From Chryseobacterium sp. 7 (GTDB taxonomy: Bacteria > Bacteroidota > Bacteroidia > Flavobacteriales > Weeksellaceae), in the NCBI RefSeq assembly GCF_003663845.1, contig NZ_RCCA01000001.1:2046001-2110000 (forward strand): a stretch of 64,000 bases of DNA, in the 5' to 3' direction. The translations under genes were made by a program, and so were the position numbers. The notes under the pieces were generated by a model. The model searched no databases, had not been told where the DNA came from, and worked only from the letters and a program-made list of their open reading frames with translations. Below, in pieces: positions 8,914 through 18,745 of the stretch (the stretch's first letter is position 1; each line of letters starts with the position of its first letter).

Positions 8914-10101
8914 ATGAATAATAAGCTAGTTATACTTTCCATTGCAGCGTTTTCACTGACGGCCTGCAAAAAAGAAGCCCCGAAACAGGATGGTGCCAAA
9001 CCCTATCCGGTAGTTTCTGTGGAGTCAAAAAATATAGTGGGTTATCAGACGTTTCCGGCTACCATCCAGGGTAGGGTAAACAATGATGTACGTGCAAAAA
9101 TACAAGGGTATATTACCCAGGTATTGGTAGATGAAGGACAATACGTTACCAAAGGACAGCCTTTGTTCCGTCTGGAAACCAATATTCTGAACGAAAATGC
9201 GGCCGCTTCCAAGGCAGGAATCGGGGCTGCGGAATCCAGTATTGCAGCGGCTCAGGCTTCTGTAAATGCAGCACAGGTTGAAGTAAACAAATTAAAACCA
9301 CTGGTTCAGAAAAACATCATCAGCAATGTACAGCTGCAGACCGCTCAGGCTCAGCTGGCACAGGCACAGGCACAGTTACAGCAGGCCAATGCTGCCAAAA
9401 GACAGGCAGAAGCCAATTACAAAGGAGTAGAGGCCAACATTGAATATTCCATCATTCGTGCGCCTATTTCAGGGGTAATAGGAAGACTTCCGCTAAAAGT
9501 AGGAAGTTTGGTAGGACCGTCTGACCAGACCCCTCTTACCACAATTTCTGATACTTCAGAGATCTATGCGTACTTTGCCATGAATGAAAAGGAATACTTC
9601 AATTTCCTTGAAAAAGCACCAGGAGCTTCTATGCCTGAGAAAATCAAAAACTTACCTATGGTAGAGCTTCAGCTGGCCAATGGAAGTCTTTATCCTGAAA
9701 AAGGAAAAATTGAAGCCATCACAGGTCAGATTGATCCTACAACGGGAACCATTCAGTTCAGAGTAGCGTTCTCCAATGCTCAAAAATTATTAAGCAATGG
9801 TAACAGCGGAACCATCAGATTCCCTCAAAACTATGACAATGTATTGGTAGTTCCTGAAAGTGCCACTTACGAACAGCAGGGAATTGTTTACGTATACAAA
9901 ATAGAAAAAGGAGATACTGCAAGAAACGTTGTGGTAAACGTTATTGACAGAATCGACAATTTAGCTCTTATCAAATCAGGAGTTAATAAAGGGGAAAGAG
10001 TTATTGCTGCCGGTATCGGAGGTCTGAAACCGGGAACAGCAGTGAAGCCTAAACCTATTAAAATGGATAGCCTTGTTCAATCAATAAAACCGAAATTCTA
10101 A
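8914..10101 (+). CDS. RND efflux periplasmic adaptor (membrane fusion protein, AcrA/MexA type)
   Basis: Links inner-membrane RND pump to outer-membrane channel in the periplasm. The 395 residues begin with a lipoprotein signal ending in SLTACKK (Cys18 is the likely lipidated residue). They continue with a barrel-sandwich (biotinyl-lipoyl-like) half near 50-80, an alanine/glutamine-rich alpha-hairpin (about 95-165), the second lipoyl half (IIRAPISGVIGRLPLKVGSLVG, about 178-200), then beta-barrel and membrane-proximal domains. The stop overlaps the pump ATG by one base, so translational coupling is expected. Confidence 0.93.
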   Translation: MNNKLVILSIAAFSLTACKKEAPKQDGAKPYPVVSVESKNIVGYQTFPATIQGRVNNDVRAKIQGYITQVLVDEGQYVTKGQPLFRLETNILNENAAASKAGIGAAESSIAAAQASVNAAQVEVNKLKPLVQKNIISNVQLQTAQAQLAQAQAQLQQANAAKRQAEANYKGVEANIEYSIIRAPISGVIGRLPLKVGSLVGPSDQTPLTTISDTSEIYAYFAMNEKEYFNFLEKAPGASMPEKIKNLPMVELQLANGSLYPEKGKIEAITGQIDPTTGTIQFRVAFSNAQKLLSNGNSGTIRFPQNYDNVLVVPESATYEQQGIVYVYKIEKGDTARNVVVNVIDRIDNLALIKSGVNKGERVIAAGIGGLKPGTAVKPKPIKMDSLVQSIKPKF

Positions 10102-13100
10102 TGATAAAAAACTTTATTAACAGACCGGTTTTATCTACCGTAATCTCAATCCTGATTGTGATTCTCGGTGTGCTAGGGCTGATCTCGTTACCGGTTACAC
10201 AGTATCCGGATATTGCACCGCCTACAGTGAGTGTTTCCGCCAACTATACGGGAGCCAATGCTGAGACGGTAATGAAGAGTGTAGTAGTACCTTTGGAAGA
10301 ACAGATCAACGGGGTGGAAGGAATGGATTATATTACTTCTTCTGCAGGTAATGACGGTTCTGCGCAAATTCAGGTATTCTTTAAACAAGGAATAGACCCG
10401 GACATTGCTGCGGTAAACGTACAGAACCGTGTGGCCAGAGCGACACCGCTTTTGCCGTCTGAAGTAACCCGTTCAGGGGTTGTAACCCAGAAACAGCAGA
10501 CCAGTGCCCTGATGTATATGTCTTTCTATTCTGAAAATAAAGATTTGGATGACGTATACCTTCAGAACTTTTTGAACATCAACATTATTCCAAACCTTAA
10601 AAGGGTAAATGGTGTAGGGGATGCCAACGTTTTCGGGGGTAAAAATTACTCCATGAGAATCTGGCTGGATCCTGCAAAAATGGCTGCCTATAGTGTAACT
10701 CCTACAGATGTTACCAATGCGATTAACGAGCAAAGTAGGGAAGCTGCTGCAGGTTCTATAGGACAAAACAGCGGAAGCTCTTTTGAATATATCATTAAAT
10801 ATGTTGGTAAATTCAACGATAAAGAGCAGTACGATAATATCATTATTAAATCTCTTGCAAACGGGCAAAACCTGATGCTGAAGGATGTTGCCAAAGTAGA
10901 ACTTGCAGGCCAGTCTTACACAGGAATCGGGGAGAACGGGAATAGTCCTTCCATCAGTATGGGGATCTTCCAGACACCGGGTTCCAATGCACAGGAGATT
11001 ATTAAAAATATCAAAACTTACCTGAAATCGGCAGAAAGTACTTTCCCTAAAGGAATTAAATATACTTTTAACTTCGATACGAACGAGTTCCTTGATGCTT
11101 CTATTGAAAAGGTGGTTCACACCCTTATTGAAGCCTTCATTCTTGTATTTATCGTAGTATATATTTTCCTTCAGGATTTCAGATCTACGTTAATTCCGGC
11201 TATTGCGGTTCCGGTATCTATTGTGGGAGCGTTCTTCTTCCTGAATCTGTTCGGGTATTCACTGAACCTCTTGACATTATTTGCATTGGTACTTGCAATC
11301 GGTATTGTGGTGGATGACGCCATTGTGGTCGTGGAAGCCGTCCATGCGAAGATGGAACACGGTATTTCTGATGCTAAAAAAGCTACGGTAGAAGCGATGG
11401 ATGAGATTACAGGGGCTATTATTTCTATTACGTTGGTAATGGCGGCAGTATTCATCCCGGTAACTTTCATTACAGGACCTACAGGAGTATTCTACCAGCA
11501 GTTTGGTATTACGCTGATTATTGCCATCATCATTTCAGCTATTAATGCATTAACGCTGAGCCCGGTTTTATGTTCATTATTCTTAAAACCTCACGAGGCG
11601 CATCATGCAGAGTACAAGAACTTAAACATTCTGCAGAAGTTTTTCTATAAGTTTAATATTGCTTTTAAAACAACTACTGAACGTTACGGAAGAGGATTTG
11701 TATTTCTTTTAAGACATAAATGGGTAACCCTTGTTATTTTCGCTGTTACCGGAGGTATCTTATTCTGGGCAAGCAGCAGTATGAAGAAAGGATTTGTACC
11801 TACAGAAGACCGAGGGATTATCTTTACAGATGTTCAGCTTCCTCCGGGAGCTTCTATGGAAAGAACATATAATGCTCTGAAAACCCTTCAGGCTAAAGCA
11901 TTGAAAGTTCCGGGAGTACAGAACGTAACCATCTCTACAGGTAGAGGATTCTTATCAGGAAACGGTAGTAATAACGGTCTTGCATTTATAAAGCTGAAAC
12001 CGTTTGACGAAAGAAAAAAAGACGGACAGACTTCTGAAGATATCACCAAACAATTATTTGGAATTGTAGGAGCTGTTCCTGATGCCAAAGTAGTATTCTT
12101 CCAACCGCCAAGTGTGCCGGGATTTGGTAACAGTGCCGGTTTTGAGATGGTACTGCTGGATAAGGCAGGAGGTGAATATGCTGATCTGGATGCTAAAACC
12201 AATGAATTCATTGGTAAACTAATGGAGAGACCGGAAATTCAGTTTGCTCAAACATCATTCAATACGAAATATCCTCAGTATCAGATGGAAATTAATGTTC
12301 CGCTGAGCAAACAGCTTGGAGTTTCTGTAAATGACATCCTGGCTACCATGCAGGGGTATATCGGAGGTATCTATACTGCCGACTTTACCAAGTACGGAAA
12401 ACAGTTTAGAGTAATGGTTCAGGCACTTCCTGAAAACAGAAAAAGTATTGAAAATCTGAATGAACTTTATATCAAAACAGGTTCAGGGGCAATGTCTCCT
12501 ATTTCACAGTTTGTAACGTTAACAAAAGCATACGGACCACAATCTGTAAGCCGTTATAACTTATTTACCTCTGTGAAGGTGACAGGAGCGAACTCAGAAG
12601 GATACAGTTCCGGGGATGCTATTACCGCTGTTCAGCAGGTGGCCAGTGAAACCCTGAATCAAAACTACGCAGTAGAATTTACAGGATTAACAAGAGAAGA
12701 ATTGAATTCAGGATCTCAGACGCTTCTGATCTTTGCATTGAGTTTAATCTTTGTATACTTTATTCTTTCCGCACAGTATGAAAGTTATATTCTTCCGCTG
12801 GTGGTGGTAATTTCTCTTCCTTTAGGGGTAATGGGAGCTTATTTCGGACAGAAGGTTATGGGCTTGGAAAACAATATTTATTTCCAGATCGCCCTGATCA
12901 TGCTTGTGGGGCTATTGGCAAAAAATGCGATCCTTATTGTGGAATTTGCTGTTCAGAGAAGGCATCACGGTGAAACCATTGTCATGTCTGCCATCAATGC
13001 AGCTAAGGCCAGAGTAAGACCTATCCTAATGACATCATTCGCCTTTATCTTCGGTTTATTACCGCTGGTACTGGCAAGTGGAATTGGGGCAGTAGGTAAC

Positions 13101-13247
13101 AGGTCTATTGCTACGGGTGCTGCCATCGGACTATTGATAGGAACTATTCTAGGATTATTTGTAATTCCTGTACTGTATGTGATCTTCGAGACACTTCAGG
13201 AAAAAATTAAGCCTATCAAAAAAGAAGAAATCAATTTAGCAGAATAA
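10101..13247 (+). CDS. RND multidrug efflux permease (HAE1 family, AcrB type)
   Basis: Proton-driven inner-membrane pump, 1048 residues, full length for HAE1 transporters. It starts with the first membrane segment (FINRPVLSTVISILIVILGVLGL) and has two repeats of a large periplasmic loop plus six-helix bundle. The paired aspartates of the proton relay are in GIVVDDAIVVVEA (about 405-406), and the matching TM10 region carries GLLAKNAILIVEFA with the lysine. The periplasmic PPGAS and porter-domain features are present. Context with regulator, adaptor and outer-membrane factor makes a complete tripartite exporter. Likely substrates are hydrophobic or amphiphilic toxic compounds, but the specificity is not readable. 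Confidence 0.95.
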   Translation: MIKNFINRPVLSTVISILIVILGVLGLISLPVTQYPDIAPPTVSVSANYTGANAETVMKSVVVPLEEQINGVEGMDYITSSAGNDGSAQIQVFFKQGIDPDIAAVNVQNRVARATPLLPSEVTRSGVVTQKQQTSALMYMSFYSENKDLDDVYLQNFLNINIIPNLKRVNGVGDANVFGGKNYSMRIWLDPAKMAAYSVTPTDVTNAINEQSREAAAGSIGQNSGSSFEYIIKYVGKFNDKEQYDNIIIKSLANGQNLMLKDVAKVELAGQSYTGIGENGNSPSISMGIFQTPGSNAQEIIKNIKTYLKSAESTFPKGIKYTFNFDTNEFLDASIEKVVHTLIEAFILVFIVVYIFLQDFRSTLIPAIAVPVSIVGAFFFLNLFGYSLNLLTLFALVLAIGIVVDDAIVVVEAVHAKMEHGISDAKKATVEAMDEITGAIISITLVMAAVFIPVTFITGPTGVFYQQFGITLIIAIIISAINALTLSPVLCSLFLKPHEAHHAEYKNLNILQKFFYKFNIAFKTTTERYGRGFVFLLRHKWVTLVIFAVTGGILFWASSSMKKGFVPTEDRGIIFTDVQLPPGASMERTYNALKTLQAKALKVPGVQNVTISTGRGFLSGNGSNNGLAFIKLKPFDERKKDGQTSEDITKQLFGIVGAVPDAKVVFFQPPSVPGFGNSAGFEMVLLDKAGGEYADLDAKTNEFIGKLMERPEIQFAQTSFNTKYPQYQMEINVPLSKQLGVSVNDILATMQGYIGGIYTADFTKYGKQFRVMVQALPENRKSIENLNELYIKTGSGAMSPISQFVTLTKAYGPQSVSRYNLFTSVKVTGANSEGYSSGDAITAVQQVASETLNQNYAVEFTGLTREELNSGSQTLLIFALSLIFVYFILSAQYESYILPLVVVISLPLGVMGAYFGQKVMGLENNIYFQIALIMLVGLLAKNAILIVEFAVQRRHHGETIVMSAINAAKARVRPILMTSFAFIFGLLPLVLASGIGAVGNRSIATGAAIGLLIGTILGLFVIPVLYVIFETLQEKIKPIKKEEINLAE

Positions 13248-13253
13248 AATTAA

Positions 13254-13333
13254 TTAGAGAAGTTAGAAGTTAGATATTTAGAAATCAGTCTGAATCCTAT
13301 CTAACTTCTAGCCTCTAACATCTAATTTCTAAT
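13254..13333. repeat. Imperfect palindrome of TTAGAAGTTAGA units
   Basis: The gap between pump and outer-membrane factor holds TTAGAGAAGTTAGAAGTTAGA on the left and a near-complementary TATCTAACTTCTAG, CTCTAAC, ATCTAATTTC series on the right. As RNA this folds into a long hairpin. It looks like an intergenic dispersed repeat (REP/MITE-like) of Flavobacteriia and may tune the pump to channel expression ratio. Confidence 0.65.
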
Positions 13334-13341
13334 TTTAAATA

Positions 13342-14757
13342 ATGAAGAGTTTATTAAACATCATAAAAGGAATTACTTTTTCAGTTTTCATACTCGGAGC
13401 CATTTCATCCTGTATGGCAAGAAAAGAATATGAAAGACCGAAGAACGTTGTAGATGAAAAGCTGTTCCGTACAGATATGCTTCCTTCAGACAGTGCCAGC
13501 ATCGCGAATGTTTCATGGAAAGAAATATTTACCGATCCGATACTGCAGGGGCATATTTCTAAAGCGCTGGAGAACAATCTTGATATCAGAATTGCTTTGG
13601 AAAGTATCAATTCTGCGGAAGCTTATCTGAAACAAAGTAAAGCAGCTTACCAGCCAACCCTTTCTATCGGGCCCAACTATACGTTCCAGACACAGTCTAT
13701 CAACACTCAGTTTGGGCAGATCATTGGATCAAGACGTTATGTGAACCAGTTTGACATTACGGCAAGTATCGGATGGGAAGCAGATATCTGGGGAAAATTA
13801 AAGGCACAGGAGAAAGCACAGTTAGCCACATATTTAGGGACTGTTGCTGCTCATAAAGCCGTAAAAAGCAGTTTGGTGTCTTCCATTGCTTCTGCATATT
13901 ATCAATTGTTGACTTTTGATGCACAGAAGAGAATTATTACAGAAACCATTGCGGTAAGGGAGAAAAACTTAGAAGCTACAAAAGCTTTGAAAACTTCCGG
14001 AACCGTTACTGAAGTTGCAGTACAGCAAAGTGAAGCACTTGTTTTCAATGCCAAATCATTACTGATTGATATTGATACCCAGATTCAATTGCTTGAAAAT
14101 ACCATGAGTCTTCTGATGGGTGAGCCTTCTCATTCTATCGAAAGATCTACACTGGAAGGGCAGAATCTTCCAATTGATTTAAAATTAGGCTATCCTACTC
14201 AGCTTTTGGCCAACCGCCCGGATGTTATGAGAGCAGAATATAACTTAATGAATGCTTTTGAGTTGACCAATGCTGCCAAAGCTCAGTTTTATCCAACTTT
14301 GAAACTGACAGGAAGCGGAGGAGTACAGTCGGTAGATATTGACCATTTATTCAGTGTAAATTCATTGTTTGCAAACGTAGTGGCAGGACTGGCTCAGCCG
14401 ATTTTAAATAAGAGACAGATTCAGACCAACTATGACGTGAGTCTTGCCAATAAAGAAACAGCTTATTTAAATTTCAGAAAAACAGTTCTGACTGCAGGGA
14501 AAGAAGTTTCGGATGCCATCAGAGTTTTCTCCGTTCAGGATTCATTTATTGAATTAAAACAAAAAGAGCTGGATGCCTATAAAAAATCAGTTGACTATTC
14601 CCAGGAATTGGTGAACTATGGTATGGCGAACTACCTAGAAGTATTGAATGCCAGTGTGAATTCACTGAATGCAGAGCTTAACATTTCTAATGCACGATAC
14701 AGTAAAATGAAAGCAGCCGTAGAGCTTTATCAGGCTTTAGGCGGAGGCTGGAAATAA
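13342..14757 (+). CDS. Outer-membrane efflux factor (TolC/NodT family lipoprotein)
   Basis: A 471-residue outer-membrane channel partner of the RND pump. Signal peptide with a lipobox ISSC (Cys25), then two OEP repeats of long coiled helices alternating with strand pairs. The NodT-type motifs QLLANRPDVMRAEYNLMNA (about 290-308) and AKAQFYPTLKLTGSGG are visible. It trimerises to form the exit duct. It is separated from the pump by a 94-base palindromic spacer but followed by a strong terminator, so it is the last gene of the operon. Confidence 0.93.
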   Translation: MKSLLNIIKGITFSVFILGAISSCMARKEYERPKNVVDEKLFRTDMLPSDSASIANVSWKEIFTDPILQGHISKALENNLDIRIALESINSAEAYLKQSKAAYQPTLSIGPNYTFQTQSINTQFGQIIGSRRYVNQFDITASIGWEADIWGKLKAQEKAQLATYLGTVAAHKAVKSSLVSSIASAYYQLLTFDAQKRIITETIAVREKNLEATKALKTSGTVTEVAVQQSEALVFNAKSLLIDIDTQIQLLENTMSLLMGEPSHSIERSTLEGQNLPIDLKLGYPTQLLANRPDVMRAEYNLMNAFELTNAAKAQFYPTLKLTGSGGVQSVDIDHLFSVNSLFANVVAGLAQPILNKRQIQTNYDVSLANKETAYLNFRKTVLTAGKEVSDAIRVFSVQDSFIELKQKELDAYKKSVDYSQELVNYGMANYLEVLNASVNSLNAELNISNARYSKMKAAVELYQALGGGWK

Positions 14758-14782
14758 CCGTATTTTACAATTTAAATAGAAT

Positions 14783-14817
14783 AAAAACGTATGTCAGTAA
14801 TGGCATACGTTTTTTTA
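14783..14817 (+). terminator. Rho-independent terminator of the efflux operon
   Basis: AAAAACGTATG (14783-14793) pairs with CATACGTTTTT (14804-14814), followed by more Ts. Confidence 0.85.
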
Positions 14818-14873
14818 TTATTGATCACGCTAAAATAATGTAATAGGTAAAATCAATTTGCATTTATGTATTT

Positions 14874-14885
14874 AACTACGTAGTT
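14874..14885. promoter_or_regulatory. Palindromic operator candidate for the MarR regulator
   Basis: AACTACGTAGTT is a perfect 12-base palindrome lying just upstream of a TATACTTTG promoter-like element and 24 bases before the GNAT start. Its position fits autoregulation by the MarR protein encoded second in this pair. Confidence 0.6.
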
Positions 14886-14908
14886 TTATACTTTGAAATT
14901 CAGACACA

Positions 14909-15397
14909 ATGAAATTACAGATTCAAACCATAGGAAATTCTTATTCCGAACAGGCCATTGACTTGATTTTGACGATCCAGCAGCAGGAGTTTAATATTCC
15001 GATTACCATACAAGACCAGCCCGATCTTTTGCAGATTGAAAGTTTTTACAGAGAAGCCGGTGGTAACTTTTGGGGAGCTTTTGTGAACGGAGAATTGGTA
15101 GGTTCTATTGCTCTAATTAAATTTGATGAAAGGGCAGGAGCCATCAGGAAAATGTTTGTGAAAAAAGAATTCAGAGGAAAAGAACTGAATATTGCCCAGG
15201 AATTACTGGAAGTTTTACTTTCTTTCTGCCGGGAAAACGGAATTGATGATCTTTATCTCGGAACAGTAAACGTATTGAAAGCTGCCCAGCGTTTCTATGA
15301 AAGAAATCATTTTGTAAAGATTGAAAAAGAGAATCTTCCTGTGAAGTTTCCATTAATGAGTGCTGATGATGTTTTTTATCATTTAAATCTTGACTGA
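14909..15397 (+). CDS. GNAT family N-acetyltransferase paired with a MarR regulator
   Basis: A 162-residue acetyltransferase. Motif A is AGAIRKMFVKKEFRGKELNIAQELLEVLLSF (about 75-105), where the RGKELNIA loop replaces the common R-x-x-G-x-G/A. The motif YLGTVNVLKAAQRFYERNHFVKI (about 114-136) follows. Substrate unknown. Its stop is two bases from the MarR ATG, so the two are surely co-transcribed. In several bacteria GNAT and MarR are fused in one protein, and here they are separate but adjacent, which suggests one small-molecule stress module. Confidence 0.85.
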   Translation: MKLQIQTIGNSYSEQAIDLILTIQQQEFNIPITIQDQPDLLQIESFYREAGGNFWGAFVNGELVGSIALIKFDERAGAIRKMFVKKEFRGKELNIAQELLEVLLSFCRENGIDDLYLGTVNVLKAAQRFYERNHFVKIEKENLPVKFPLMSADDVFYHLNLD

Positions 15398-15399
15398 AT

Positions 15400-15879
15400 A
15401 TGAATGTAATCAACGAAGCAGGAATTCTTGCCATATCCACCAGACTGCACCGTCTCAGTGAACAATTGAGGAAAGACGGAGCACTGATCTATAAAGCTTT
15501 CGGAATTGATTTTGAACTGAAATGGTTTCCGGTGATCTTCACCATTTATAAAAAAGAAATTGCCAGTGTAGTAGAGATAGCCAACGAAATAGGATATACC
15601 CATCCCTCAACCATAACACTCCTGAAAGAACTTGAAAAGCTGGAATTGATACAATGGGAAAAAGACAAGCAGGATGAAAGGAAAAGACTTTTTAAGCTGA
15701 CTTCCAAAGGTAATGAGCTTATTGAGAAAATGAAACCTGTCTGGGAGCTGATGTCACAGATTCTGGGAGATATTTCCGATAACAAAAATAATCTGCTTAC
15801 GGCCATTAATGAAGCGGAAGAAAAAATTGCAAGCCAGTCTTTTTATCAACGAGCATTGCAAGTGAAGAACAGGAAATAA
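15400..15879 (+). CDS. MarR family transcriptional regulator
   Basis: A 159-residue winged-helix dimer. The helical N-terminus (STRLHRLSEQLRKDGALIYK) precedes the wHTH (about 48-100) with recognition helix GYTHPSTITLLKELEKLELI and the DxR wing motif DKQDERKRLFKLT that is characteristic of MarR proteins. The C-terminal helix closes the dimer. Its partner gene is immediately upstream, and the perfect palindrome AACTACGTAGTT before the pair is the natural candidate operator. Confidence 0.9.
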   Translation: MNVINEAGILAISTRLHRLSEQLRKDGALIYKAFGIDFELKWFPVIFTIYKKEIASVVEIANEIGYTHPSTITLLKELEKLELIQWEKDKQDERKRLFKLTSKGNELIEKMKPVWELMSQILGDISDNKNNLLTAINEAEEKIASQSFYQRALQVKNRK

Positions 15880-15881
15880 TA

Positions 15882-15906
15882 AACCGGCTAATAAAATCGG
15901 CCGGTT
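15882..15906 (+). terminator. Weak terminator-like hairpin after marR
   Basis: AACCGGC (15882-15888) pairs with GCCGGTT (15900-15906). Only a short T-rich tail follows, so termination may be partial. Confidence 0.45.
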
Positions 15907-16078
15907 CATTTACACACTTAGATGACTTGGAAAGTAATAAAATACTATTTTTATCAAAAGTAAATACATTTCCCTATGATTACTGAGATATTGTACAATA
16001 TTAATTGATAAATAGTTAATATCATTACGGGTTCCAGTAAGGTAATTAAATAAATTATTTTATATAAAGTTTAAAAAT

Positions 16079-16111
16079 GAGAAACCCCACCAGAACATGG
16101 TGGGGTTTCTC
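16079..16111. terminator. Strong terminator after the TonB-dependent receptor
   Basis: GAGAAACCCCACC (16079-16091) and GGTGGGGTTTCTC (16099-16111) form a perfect 13-base stem with loop AGAACAT. T-rich sequence follows when read on the minus strand. Confidence 0.85.
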
Positions 16112-16135
16112 AGTCATTATTAAAATGAAATTTTG

Positions 16136-18745
16136 TTAGAATCTTAAAGTAGCCGCAACAGACCAGGTTCTTCCAAAACCAAGGAATCCTGTATTACCAT
16201 CTGCTACACCCTGATAAACTCTACCGGCATCCTGATACGTTTTTCCAGCATCCGGACCGTTAGCAATTTTATCACCTGCGAAAATATTGGAACTTAATTC
16301 AGAAATATAATATTTGTTGAATAAGTTGTAGACGTTCGCTCTTAAGGTTAAAGATTTTTTGGCATCAAGGGTGAATTTGTAAGAAGCCCCCACATCAAAT
16401 AAATGATAGCTTGGCAATTTTACAATTCCTTTTTCTCTTGCTGCCTCCGTAAGAAAGTTGATCGGGTTGAACTGAGCATACAGTTTGTCATAATATTCCC
16501 AGTTAGCATCGATACTGAATGCTTTTGTGATGTTATAATCAGCCCCTATGCTTGCTGTGGTTTGTGCAGCATCTCCAACTTTTAAGTCTTTGATATTGAT
16601 CACTCCTGTAGCTCCGGAAATTTCCTGGTTGGTCTGAACATCAAGGATATTGAAGTTGGCGTTTCCTTTGTACTTCCAGTTACCTAATGATAGCATCCCT
16701 CTAAGTTTAAGGTTGGCAAAAGGTCTCGCTTTAGCTTCCAATTCAATTCCCTGGTGTACCTGTCCTACGTTCAGTGCATTATAGAAATAAGCATTTCCAA
16801 GACTTAGCTGAGAGAATTTTGCAACATCTGCCGCAGTTGCATTGAATGTTCTTGAAATAAATCTGTCATCCCACTGCGTTCTGTAAGCATTAATGTTCAC
16901 ATCTACATAACGGGATTTGAAACCATATCCTAATTCTACAGAGAAAATTCTTTCATTCTTTGCATCGTTATAAATATTCTGGTTGGAAGGGAATAAAGCG
17001 TTAAATAAAGGCTGTCTTGAAATAACTCCTGTATTGAAAAATACATTATGATGGTCATCTATATTATAGTTGGCACCACCTTTTACGATATACCCCGTTT
17101 TGTGATACCATTTTGTCTCCTGGTTTCCTGGTGTATACAGCATATAATCTACTCTCTTGTAGTATTGCTCGGAAACGGATCCCTGAACGGATGCACTTAG
17201 TTTGTCTGAACTGTATTCAACCATTCCGTATACGCCTGCCCATTTTACCAGTCCTTCATTATAAATAGATACTTTCTGAGCATCTTTAAGCTTAGTAAGT
17301 GGCTCTGGTTTTACAGTTTGATTAATATAATATCCTTTTGGAGCGTTGGCCGTATTGGGAACATATAAAGCATCAGATCCTAACATATCCGTAACAATAT
17401 CATACAACGCACCTTTGTACGTTTTAAGATCAATCCCTCCGTTAAAAGTCCAGTTATTTTTTTTATAATTAAGGTCTGCAATTACTCCATACCAGTCATG
17501 AGCATTGATGCTCTGTTTTCTCACAATACCATTGGTACCGTTAAGAGTTGCTACATATTGTCCGTTATAATCAGTGGGAGAGCCTGCAGGAGCAGTAAAA
17601 GTTGATTTCTGGAAAGTATTTCCATTATAATCCGTTACCATGCCGCCTCGGTTATAGCGATAAATCATATCCCAGTTGATGGTACCGTCTCCGCCAGCAC
17701 CATAATTCATAAAGTTCATGGTCTGCCCGGCTGCATTTTTGATAGAGCCATTAAGCCCGGTGCCACCGCCGCCACGTCCCCAGGAACCGTAAAGAACAGT
17801 AGATAATTTCAGATTATCATTCATATTCCAGTCCCAGTTTAAGGAAGCGATAGGTTTGTGGTAAAAGTTGGGAGCTAAATTGAATTGAGAACCATTCAGC
17901 ATTCCTGTTTGAGGATTATATCTTCTTCCATAAGTTTCAAACTGCTGTAATGTGGCTACATTCGCTCCGGTAGCAGAAGATCTTCTTGTATCGTGTACCT
18001 GTGGTGCTCCGGTTGCAATAAAATTGAACGCATGTTTTTCATTAGGCTTAAATCCTGTAGAGAAAAACCAGGAATAACCTTCTCCCTGGGTTCCGTTGAT
18101 GTATCCGTCACCTTGCCAGCGGGAAAGTAATACCGTAGTTCCCCATTTGTTTTTTAATCCTGAGGAATACATCGCAGATATTCTGGAATAGTTGTCATTA
18201 CCAACCTCTCCTTTGATCATTGCTTTCTGCTCAGAATCAGTGGCTTTGGTTACAATGTTTATGGTACCTCCTACAGACGGAACCACAAATTTAGAAGCTC
18301 CCAATCCTCTCTGGATTTGAATGTTGCTCGCAATATCAGCCAATCCCGTCCAGTTAGACCAGTACACCGTACCTCCCTGCATGTCATTTACAGGCTGTCC
18401 GTTGATGATCACTGCAATGTTGGCTCCGTCAAAACCTCTCATGTTGATTCTGCTGTCTCCGAATCCTCCACCTACTTTAGTCACGTAAACGGATGGGGTA
18501 GACTTCATAATTTCAGGGAATTCTCTGTTTCCCAGTTTCTCCTGAATTTCTGCTGCTTTAATGTTGGAAACAGCAACAGGTGTTTTTCTCTCTTTGGCTG
18601 TTTGGGAAAGGTTTCTACCTACCAACATAACCTCATCAATAGATTTTGATTTGTCTAAAGAATCCTTCGTACTCTGCCCATAATATATGGCGGCCGTAGG
18701 TAATACAAGCGCTATAATAAGTCGCTTTTTAAAAGTAATGCTCAT
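16136..18745 (-). CDS. TonB-dependent outer-membrane receptor
   Basis: An 869-residue gated outer-membrane transporter. A signal peptide (about 1-23) is followed by a TonB-box-like SIDEVMLVG, the plug domain (about 50-175, with INMRGFDGANIAVIINGQPVNDMQGG and the IQRGLGASKFVVPSVGGTINI end of plug), then a beta-barrel ending in aromatic F (AATLRF). It lacks the N-terminal carboxypeptidase-regulatory-like domain of SusC-type receptors and has no SusD neighbour, so it is more like a siderophore/vitamin receptor. The substrate is unknown. The TPP riboswitch operon lies nearby but divergent, so a thiamine link would be speculation. Confidence 0.92.
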   Translation of the reverse strand: MSITFKKRLIIALVLPTAAIYYGQSTKDSLDKSKSIDEVMLVGRNLSQTAKERKTPVAVSNIKAAEIQEKLGNREFPEIMKSTPSVYVTKVGGGFGDSRINMRGFDGANIAVIINGQPVNDMQGGTVYWSNWTGLADIASNIQIQRGLGASKFVVPSVGGTINIVTKATDSEQKAMIKGEVGNDNYSRISAMYSSGLKNKWGTTVLLSRWQGDGYINGTQGEGYSWFFSTGFKPNEKHAFNFIATGAPQVHDTRRSSATGANVATLQQFETYGRRYNPQTGMLNGSQFNLAPNFYHKPIASLNWDWNMNDNLKLSTVLYGSWGRGGGGTGLNGSIKNAAGQTMNFMNYGAGGDGTINWDMIYRYNRGGMVTDYNGNTFQKSTFTAPAGSPTDYNGQYVATLNGTNGIVRKQSINAHDWYGVIADLNYKKNNWTFNGGIDLKTYKGALYDIVTDMLGSDALYVPNTANAPKGYYINQTVKPEPLTKLKDAQKVSIYNEGLVKWAGVYGMVEYSSDKLSASVQGSVSEQYYKRVDYMLYTPGNQETKWYHKTGYIVKGGANYNIDDHHNVFFNTGVISRQPLFNALFPSNQNIYNDAKNERIFSVELGYGFKSRYVDVNINAYRTQWDDRFISRTFNATAADVAKFSQLSLGNAYFYNALNVGQVHQGIELEAKARPFANLKLRGMLSLGNWKYKGNANFNILDVQTNQEISGATGVINIKDLKVGDAAQTTASIGADYNITKAFSIDANWEYYDKLYAQFNPINFLTEAAREKGIVKLPSYHLFDVGASYKFTLDAKKSLTLRANVYNLFNKYYISELSSNIFAGDKIANGPDAGKTYQDAGRVYQGVADGNTGFLGFGRTWSVAATLRF

